Source: Actinoplanes teichomyceticus ATCC 31121
GTDB lineage: Bacteria; Actinomycetota; Actinomycetes; Mycobacteriales; Micromonosporaceae
Direction of reading: 5' to 3'
Assembly: GCF_003711105.1 (NCBI RefSeq)
Contig: NZ_CP023865.1
Location: 2,330,001 to 2,394,000 of the forward strand
DNA length: 64,000 nt
Position 1 is the first letter of the stretch; each line of letters starts with the position of its first letter. The translations under genes and the position numbers were made by a program. The notes beneath the pieces were generated by a model, which worked only from the letters and a program-made list of their open reading frames with translations, ran no database searches and was not told the DNA's origin. Positions 58,088 through 64,000 of this stretch are shown here, piece after piece.

Positions 58088-58108
58088 TGATGTCACAAGG
58101 TGACATCA
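58088..58108. promoter_or_regulatory. TetR operator, perfect copy
   Basis: TGATGTCAC-aag-GTGACATCA: perfect 9-bp arms. It overlaps the end of a TATGGT -10-like box (58083-58088) of the epimerase gene. Centre-to-centre distance to the other copy is 31 bp, about three helical turns. Confidence 0.82.
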
Positions 58109-58128
58109 CGGTTCAGGAAGGAACCACC

Positions 58129-59037
58129 ATGCAGGTATTCGTGACCGGCGCCTCCGGCCACCTCGGGTCCGCGGTCGTGCCGGAACTGCTCGACGCCGGG
58201 CACCGCGTCGTCGGCCTGGCCCGCTCCGACGCGTCCGCCGCCGCGATCGAGAAACTGGGCGCGGTGGCGTGCCGCGGTGATCTGTCCGACGGCGACCTGT
58301 TGCGCGCCCAGGCCGGCGCGTCCGACGGCGTCATCCACCTGGCGTTCCGCCACGACCTCATGCTCAGCGGGGACCTCGCCGGCGCCGCCGAGGCCGACCG
58401 GGCAGCGCTGGAGGCGCTGGCCGCGGGCCTGGAGGGATCCGGAAAACCCCTGATCAACACGTCCGGCACGGCCGTGCTCGGGCAAGGTGGCATCGCCGGG
58501 CGTACCAGCACCGAGCACGACGTGCTGGCCGGCGGCTACCGGACCGACGCGGAGAACTTCGTGGCGGGGCTGGCCGCACGCGGGATCCGTTCCGTCAGCA
58601 TCCGGCTCACCCCCACGGTGCACAGCTCGCTGGACCACCACGGTTTCCTGCCCAGCATCATCGCCGCGGCCCGCGCCCACGGCTACGCCGCCTACGTCGG
58701 CGACGGCGCCAACCGCTGGCCCGCCGTGCACACCCGGGACGCCGCCGCCCTCTACCGGCTCGCCGTGGAGAAGGCCCCGGCCGGCTGCCGTCTGCACGCC
58801 GTCGACGACGAGGGCGTCCCGTTCGCCGAGATCGCCGCGGCGATCGGGCGCCACCTGAACCTTCCGGTTCGCAGCATCACCCCGGACGAGGCGGGCGCCT
58901 TCTTCGGCTTCCTCGCCGGCTTGGTCCAGCTGGACAACCCGACATCCGCCGCCGTGACCCGCGAGCTGCTCGGCTGGGCCCCCCGCCACCCGAACCTCAT
59001 CGCCGACCTCGACGAGGGCCACTACTTCCGCGCCTGA
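58129..59037 (+). CDS. NAD-dependent epimerase / SDR-family oxidoreductase
   Basis: 302 aa, extended/atypical SDR. N-terminal NAD(P)-binding motif VTGASGHLGSAVVPELLDAG (G-x-x-G-x-x-G), then DGVIHLAFRHD, LINTSGTAV and IRLTPTVHSSLDHHGFLPSI. The canonical YxxxK is not obvious, as in the atypical NmrA/ycgT-like group. A strong GGAAGGA site precedes the ATG. Likely acts on a small aldehyde, ketone or other toxic compound sensed by the TetR regulator (inference). Confidence 0.85.
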   Translation: MQVFVTGASGHLGSAVVPELLDAGHRVVGLARSDASAAAIEKLGAVACRGDLSDGDLLRAQAGASDGVIHLAFRHDLMLSGDLAGAAEADRAALEALAAGLEGSGKPLINTSGTAVLGQGGIAGRTSTEHDVLAGGYRTDAENFVAGLAARGIRSVSIRLTPTVHSSLDHHGFLPSIIAAARAHGYAAYVGDGANRWPAVHTRDAAALYRLAVEKAPAGCRLHAVDDEGVPFAEIAAAIGRHLNLPVRSITPDEAGAFFGFLAGLVQLDNPTSAAVTRELLGWAPRHPNLIADLDEGHYFRA

Positions 59038-59344
59038 CCGCAGGCGCGGGACCGCGTCCCGAGCGGCCGCGGCGCCCGCTGTGGCGGATCATCCCGGCGC
59101 GGCGGGCGCCCGCTGTGGCGGAACATCGGGGCGCGGCGGGCGCCCGCTGTGGCGGATCATCCGGGCGCGGCGGGCGGCCCCGCCACCCCGGTCGGCGTGG
59201 CCTCGCCCGGCTCCGGTGGCTCAGTGCCCGGCCAGGCTCCGGTGGCTCAGTGCCCGGCCGCTGTCAGTCCGCGGTGTCCTCACTACCCGGCCGCTGTCAG
59301 TTCCCGGTGGCTCACTGTGCGGCTGCTGTCAGCCCCCGGTGGCC
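59038..59344. repeat. two minisatellites between convergent genes
   Basis: At about 59066-59170 a ~34-bp unit (gggcgcccgctgtggcggat plus catc-cggcgcggc) occurs three times. At about 59209-59344 a ~21-27-bp family based on ggtggctcagtgcccggcc and gctgtcag occurs five to six times. No gene. Confidence 0.9.
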
Positions 59345-62300
59345 TCACTGCTCGGCCGCCTTCAGCACGGTGACCGCGCCGTCCCGTCCCGCGGTCACGT
59401 AGAGCCGGCGGCCGTCCGGGGAGACCGCGATCACCCGTGGACTGTCGCCGACCCGGACCGTGGCGGTCACCTGCTTCTCGATCAGGTTCAGCACCGAGAC
59501 GGTGTCCGAGCCCTCATTCACGACGTACGCATGGACGCCGTCCGCCGACACGATCACCGCCTGCGGCAGTTTGCCGACCCGGTAGCGTTTCGTCAGTTTC
59601 AGGGTCTTGGTGTCGTAGGTCTCCACGGTGTTGACGTCATAGTTGGTGACCACCACGGTCGCCCCGTCCGGGGTGACCGCGACACTGTGCGGCGACCGGC
59701 CGACCGGGATGTTCGACAGCACCTTCTCACTCTTCGTGTCGATCACCGACACTCGGTTCGACTCGTGATCCGAGGTGTACGCCCGCGAGCCGTCCGGCGC
59801 GAAATCCACCCAGTGCGGATTCGGCGGCACGCTGATCTGCGACAGTTTGGCCAGCGTGCCGCCGTCGTAGATCTCCACCCGCGCGCCGTTGTGGATGGGC
59901 AGCCACACCCGCCCGTCCGGCGCGACCCCGGGCTCGAACGGCCGGGGGCCGGTCGTCACCGACATGACCACACTGCGTTTCGCGGTGTCGATCAGCGCCA
60001 TCCCGTTGGCGCTGTAGTCGTTCTCGAACATCGACACGTACAGCCGCCCGCCGTCCTCGGACAGGGCCATGAACCGCGGCGTGATCGGCACCTCCAGGGC
60101 GGTGACCTTCCGGCTGCTCGCGTCGATGAAGAACACCCGCCGGGCGCCCTGGTCGGCGACGTAGACGGTCCGGTTGTCCGGGGCGACCACCACGCCCTCC
60201 GGCTCCCGCCCGACCCCCTCGATCGTGTCCACCACGACCGGTACGGCCAGGCTCGCCGGCACGGCCGGCGCCGACTCCGCCGGGCCGGCCGGCCCCGGCA
60301 CGCTCCCGCCCTGCTGCGACGCTGGCGTCGGCACGCTCCCGCGCTGCTGCGGCGCGGCCGTCGTCGGAGCCGCACTTGGCTTGTCCTTCCCGGACACGTA
60401 CCGGATGCCCAGATAGGCCCCCGCCGCGAGAACCAACGCCAGGATGAGGACGCCGGCAACGCGCAGGCGCCGCCGGCCCGCCGAGGGACTTTCCGCGTAC
60501 GCCGCATCCCCGCCCGCCCCGGGCGGCGCCCCTCCCGGCGGCTGCCAGCTGGGCGAACTCGGCCATCCGGCCGGTGACGTGGGCCAGGCGGCATTGCCCC
60601 CGCCCTCCTGCCACGGGGGTGCCCCGGCCCAGCCGGCCCCGCGCCCACCGCCGGCAGGCCCCGGCCCGGTGGCGTTGTCGCCGGCAAGGCCGCCGCTCGC
60701 GGCCGGGCCGGAACCCGCCAAGCGTCCGCCCGCGAGGTTGCCGCCCGCCGGCGCGTCTCCGGCCGGCCAGGTCTCGGTCGGGTGGCTGCCCGCGAGGTTG
60801 CCGCCCGCCGGCGCGTCTCCGGCCGGCCAGGTCTCGGTCGGGTGGCCGCCCGCGAGGTTGCCGCCCGCCGGCCCGCCCCCGCCCGGCCACGTCTCGGCCC
60901 AGTGACCGCCCGACGGGTCGTTATCGGTCGGCCACGGCTGCGTGGTATGCCCGGCGGCAAAATCTTCGTTCGCCGGGCTGCCGCCGGCGGGTCCTGGCGC
61001 TGCGAAGTGTCCGCCCGCGAGGTCGCCGCCTGCCGGGCCGGGGAACGCGGGCCCCACGGCGTCGCGCTGCCCGCCGGTTCCATGTTCGCCGGGCCAGCCG
61101 GTCGCCCCGGCCGATGTCTCCCGGGGTCCGGCCGTGCCGGGGCCATGCTGGTCGGCCGCACCCGGCCACCGGCCCGCGCCGGGATGCGCGCCCGGCCATT
61201 CGCCCCCGCCCGCCGGCTGCGACCACCCGCTGCTGGCGGGCTGCGGCGGCCAGGCACTCGTGTCCTGCGGCCATCCCGGGTGCCCCGCTACTCCGGCGGG
61301 ACCCTGTGCCCAGTCGTCCGCACCGTTCCACCCGCCGTGCCCGGGCAGCACTCCGGCCGGTCCCGTTCCCGGCGCGCCCAGCTCGACGCCGGATCCGGAT
61401 GCCGCGACCGGTTCGTCACGTGTCCCCGGCGCCGCCGGTCCCGGCTGCTGACGTGGCCAGCCCCCGGCTGCGGCTGCCGCGGATCCGGCCTCCCACGGAA
61501 GCCCCGGCTGCCCACCCGCGTCCGCGACTTCTGGGCGGCCCGGCCAGGAGCCCCCCGGGACCCCGCGGCCGGGATCAGCCATTCCACCGTGACCGGGAAC
61601 AGATCCCGCCGGCCATCCGGCATCGGGCTGGGTCTGCTCGGGGAAGCGGGCTCCGGCAGTCCGGTCATCGGGCTGGGTCTGCTCGGGGAAGCGGCCCCCA
61701 GCAGTCCGGTCACCCGGCCACGGCCCCGCAGGACTGCCTGAAGTCGGTGCCACATGCTCCGCGTCGCCCACCGGTTGCCCTCCACCCGCGATTGGATGAG
61801 CCGGCGCCGTGTCTCGGGTGCCACCGGGCCCGCGCATGCGGGCCGGATCCGGCACCGGAGACGCCGCCGTCTCCGCTCTCTCGGAGACCGGACCGGCACC
61901 CGGTTCCGGTCGGGAAACGTTGCGAGAATCGCTACCGCCCGCCGACTCGCCCGGGGACGAACCGGGGCGCGCCCCGCCGGTACCACCGCCGACGGCAGTG
62001 CCACCGCGGGTGGCAGTGCCACCGCTGGCCGGAGTGCCACCACGGGCGGGAGTGCCACCACGGGCGGGAGTGCCACCACGGGCGGGAGTGCCACCGTCGG
62101 AGGCATTGCCACCGCCACGGCCGCTGCCAGTGACGCTGCCGCTGCCGTTGTTCGTGACGGGGTGGGTGGCTTCCGTGTCGTGCCCGCCGTCGGTGGGCTG
62201 TCCGGCCTCCGGCGTGGCGGAACGCTTCTGCCGCTCTGATGGCGAGTGAAGCCAGCTGCCGATCAGCCCCCCGACGAATCCACCCGCCGCGGCTCCGGCC

Positions 62301-64000
62301 GTGGGGCCGCCACCAGCGCCGCTGTGCGGGAGGTCATCGCCCGCGGATCCCTCTCCCGGCGGCTCGCGTCGTACCGGAGTGCTCCCATTGCTTCCAGAAT
62401 CCTCTGGTACGCCGGTAGCCGGTCCGCGCGCCGACGCATCCGACCGGGCCGGTGTGGCATCCGCCCGCGTCGCGGCGTCGTCGGCCCGGCGCCTGTCGGC
62501 CTCCGCCGGCTCGACGAACTCTGCGGCCGGGCAGCTGTCGGCCTCCGCCGGCTCGACGAACTGTGCGGAGTGGTCAATTCCGGTCAGCCCCGCGGTCGCC
62601 TCGGGATCGCTCCCACCCGCACCGTCCGCGGCGGCGCTGTTCACCGAACTTCGGAACGTGCCCCCGCCGTCGGCCTCGCCCGGGCTGTCCTCCCCGGCCG
62701 AGCGGTGAGGTTCGACCCCGCCGCTGGCTTGGACCGGTTCGCCGGGTCTCACGTTCCGGGTGGTGGGCGGGTGAAGCGGCTCGGCGTTTGGATCCGGCTC
62801 GGCCAGCGGCGACATCGGAGAGCTTGGCCACGGCCCGAAACTCTCCGCGCGTGTGGATGGTTCCGCCGGTGTACCGGGCCAGATGTCCGCGGACCGCTTC
62901 CCCGCAGATCCGGCCGCTTCGGAATCTGTGGTCCGCCTGACGTGCCGATCGGCTGCCTGCGTGGCGTCGGGAACCCCAAGGTGCGGCTGCGTGCTCCCGG
63001 GATCGCCGGTGGGCGGTGGGAATGCGGGCCCTGCGTTGCCGGGAGCGCTTGCGGACTGCGGGGATATGGGTTGCGTGTTCCGGGGATCGCTCGAGAGTGG
63101 TGAGGAAGTGGATCGCGTGCTCCGGGGATCGCTCGGGGGTGGTGGGGATGTGGGTTGCGTGCTCCGGGGATCGCTCGGGGGTGGTGGGGAAGTGGATCGC
63201 GTGCTCCGGGAATCCCTCGCGGGCGGTGAAGATGTGGGCTGCGTGCTCCGGGGATCGCCCGCGGGCGCTGCGGACGATGCGTGGCTTGGATCGTCGCTGG
63301 GCGGCCTGGACATCGGTGTGACCTGACCACTATCGCCAGTCACTGGGAGCCGGTCAGGATCGGTGCTGCCGCCGGTGGTGGTTCGCTGCGGGGTGGGGGA
63401 GCCGCTGGGCGTTCCCACCGGACCGCGGGCCGGGGACGCCGGATTCCGGTCCCGCGCGGTCTCCGGGGCCGGCGTCCACCACGTGCCGCTCAGCTGGTCC
63501 GGCAGGTCCTCAGTGGCTTCGCCGGACCAGGAACTAGGCGCCGCGCCGGGTCGCTGCGGCGGGCCGGACCAGGGGCCCCGGGCGGTCTGTGCGGGGGTCT
63601 GTGCGTTCGTGCCGCCCACAGCGCCGGGCGCACCGGCGGCCGCCGTGTGCCCGCCGGTGCCGGCATGCCGCTGCGTGGGCGGACCATCCGGCCGACCCGT
63701 GGATGCGCGGGGTGGCTCAGCGAACGGGTGCTGCGGCGGCGTGGACGGGACCGGGCCGGGCTGCGTCTGGTGCGGCACAGCGTGCGGGTAGCCGGGCTCC
63801 ACCCGCGGTGCCGTCGGCTGCGCGCCGCCGGGTGGCAAGGCAAGGCCCGGCGCTCCGGCGGGGGTGTGCGGTGGGCCGGGCGGTGCCGGAAAGCCTTGTG
63901 CGGCAGCGGGCAGCGTCGGGCCCGGCCGGGCCGGGAAGGCGTGTGGTGGGCCGGGCGGGGTGGCGGTGGCTGGTGGCGTTGCGGGGAAGGCGTGTGGTGG
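59345..64000 (-). CDS. giant repeat-rich membrane protein with C-terminal YVTN beta-propeller, partial
   Basis: At least 1,551 aa; the frame is open to the window edge, so the N-terminus is missing. The first ~1,190 visible residues are disordered Pro/Gly/Ser/Thr/Ala sequence full of tandem repeats: RSTQPTSPPPPSDP units, GGTPAR, ERFPEQTQP-type and a 20-residue AGGNLAGGHPTETWPAGDAP unit. One transmembrane helix follows (VAGVLILALVLAAGAYLGI, ~350 residues from the end). The last ~310 residues form a seven-bladed YVTN/YncE-type propeller with repeated APD-RTVYVAD, TPDGATVVVTNYD, SPDGRRLYVT motifs. Topology: long cytoplasmic tail, external propeller. What lies further N-terminal (for example a kinase domain) cannot be seen. 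Confidence 0.85.
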   Translation of the reverse strand, partial: PPHAFPATPPATATPPGPPHAFPARPGPTLPAAAQGFPAPPGPPHTPAGAPGLALPPGGAQPTAPRVEPGYPHAVPHQTQPGPVPSTPPQHPFAEPPRASTGRPDGPPTQRHAGTGGHTAAAGAPGAVGGTNAQTPAQTARGPWSGPPQRPGAAPSSWSGEATEDLPDQLSGTWWTPAPETARDRNPASPARGPVGTPSGSPTPQRTTTGGSTDPDRLPVTGDSGQVTPMSRPPSDDPSHASSAAPAGDPRSTQPTSSPPARDSRSTRSTSPPPPSDPRSTQPTSPPPPSDPRSTRSTSSPLSSDPRNTQPISPQSASAPGNAGPAFPPPTGDPGSTQPHLGVPDATQAADRHVRRTTDSEAAGSAGKRSADIWPGTPAEPSTRAESFGPWPSSPMSPLAEPDPNAEPLHPPTTRNVRPGEPVQASGGVEPHRSAGEDSPGEADGGGTFRSSVNSAAADGAGGSDPEATAGLTGIDHSAQFVEPAEADSCPAAEFVEPAEADRRRADDAATRADATPARSDASARGPATGVPEDSGSNGSTPVRREPPGEGSAGDDLPHSGAGGGPTAGAAAGGFVGGLIGSWLHSPSERQKRSATPEAGQPTDGGHDTEATHPVTNNGSGSVTGSGRGGGNASDGGTPARGGTPARGGTPARGGTPASGGTATRGGTAVGGGTGGARPGSSPGESAGGSDSRNVSRPEPGAGPVSERAETAASPVPDPARMRGPGGTRDTAPAHPIAGGGQPVGDAEHVAPTSGSPAGPWPGDRTAGGRFPEQTQPDDRTAGARFPEQTQPDAGWPAGSVPGHGGMADPGRGVPGGSWPGRPEVADAGGQPGLPWEAGSAAAAAGGWPRQQPGPAAPGTRDEPVAASGSGVELGAPGTGPAGVLPGHGGWNGADDWAQGPAGVAGHPGWPQDTSAWPPQPASSGWSQPAGGGEWPGAHPGAGRWPGAADQHGPGTAGPRETSAGATGWPGEHGTGGQRDAVGPAFPGPAGGDLAGGHFAAPGPAGGSPANEDFAAGHTTQPWPTDNDPSGGHWAETWPGGGGPAGGNLAGGHPTETWPAGDAPAGGNLAGSHPTETWPAGDAPAGGNLAGGRLAGSGPAASGGLAGDNATGPGPAGGGRGAGWAGAPPWQEGGGNAAWPTSPAGWPSSPSWQPPGGAPPGAGGDAAYAESPSAGRRRLRVAGVLILALVLAAGAYLGIRYVSGKDKPSAAPTTAAPQQRGSVPTPASQQGGSVPGPAGPAESAPAVPASLAVPVVVDTIEGVGREPEGVVVAPDNRTVYVADQGARRVFFIDASSRKVTALEVPITPRFMALSEDGGRLYVSMFENDYSANGMALIDTAKRSVVMSVTTGPRPFEPGVAPDGRVWLPIHNGARVEIYDGGTLAKLSQISVPPNPHWVDFAPDGSRAYTSDHESNRVSVIDTKSEKVLSNIPVGRSPHSVAVTPDGATVVVTNYDVNTVETYDTKTLKLTKRYRVGKLPQAVIVSADGVHAYVVNEGSDTVSVLNLIEKQVTATVRVGDSPRVIAVSPDGRRLYVTAGRDGAVTVLKAAEQ
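60727..60903. repeat. 60-bp in-frame tandem repeat, ~3 copies
   Basis: Two copies are identical over 60 bases (lines starting near 60732 and 60792), a third diverges. Encodes a 20-residue Gly/Ala/Thr/Trp unit. Confidence 0.93.
62026..62100. repeat. 18-bp in-frame tandem repeat, 4 copies
   Basis: ggagtgccaccacgggcg units encoding GGTPAR in the giant protein. Confidence 0.92.
63060..63270. repeat. 42-bp in-frame tandem repeat, ~5 copies
   Basis: Based on gcgtgctccggggatcgctc; encodes RST(Q/R)xTSxPPxxDP units in the giant protein. Confidence 0.88.

Overview
The window comes from a very GC-rich, high-GC Gram-positive bacterium. An actinomycete with a large genome is likely, possibly a member of the Micromonosporaceae such as Actinoplanes; that placement is inference. 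The support is strong third-position GC bias, two actinobacterial SAM-IV riboswitches, an F420-type LLM oxidoreductase, an EgtA-like ligase, MmpS- and MmpL-like sequences, DUF3040, DUF4190 and DUF1906 proteins, and many leaderless promoters in which a TANNNT -10 box lies 6-7 bases before the start codon. No rRNA, tRNA, CRISPR array, insertion sequence or intact prophage was seen. Most genes are ordinary accessory or housekeeping functions in short transcription units.

Layout, 0-20 kb: a PIG-V-like mannosyltransferase, a methyltransferase, a secreted DUF1906/FG-GAP protein, an MFS exporter, a small membrane protein, a STAS protein, an HD phosphohydrolase, an M20 hydrolase and a DUF1684 protein. 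Next come SAM-IV riboswitch 1 with a class V aminotransferase (cysteine desulfurase-like), then a GH92 mannosidase coupled to a glycosyltransferase, then SAM-IV riboswitch 2 (minus strand) with a GNAT acetyltransferase. LLM oxidoreductase, PilZ, DUF4190 and esterase-like phytase genes follow.

20-37 kb: an EgtA-like ligase; then a six-gene minus-strand operon (26650 down to 22115) with 1-4 base overlaps at most junctions. It encodes an MmpS/DUF3558-like lipoprotein, a proline-rich membrane protein, a PrsW-family intramembrane protease, a membrane-anchored nuclease toxin and two SUKH-family immunity proteins. This is the best candidate here for an under-described system. It is followed by small membrane proteins and lipoproteins, an orphan LacI regulator, a secreted polyester hydrolase of the cutinase/PET-hydrolase family, a double AsnC-type regulator beside a DHA2 exporter, and DoxX.

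37-50 kb: a TetR gene divergent from a TIM-barrel-like gene with a perfect palindrome between them, lutABC for lactate oxidation, and a MacAB-like ABC exporter operon with two adaptors. A decay patch follows (35-bp minisatellite, a frame-hopping remnant, a 3-prime MmpL remnant), then DUF3040.

50-64 kb: a divergent cluster (M20 hydrolase / GNAT, SIS, N-acylamino acid racemase) matching the known D- to L-amino acid conversion pathway; a truncated DUF4956 gene; a repeat-rich membrane protein; feoAB with a NifU-like gene and a DtxR/IdeR-like box; a TetR/NAD-epimerase pair with two large operators; and the C-terminal 1.55 kaa of a giant repeat-rich protein ending in a YVTN-type beta-propeller, cut by the window edge.

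Short tandem repeats of 18-60 bp recur in spacers and in disordered coding segments throughout the window.
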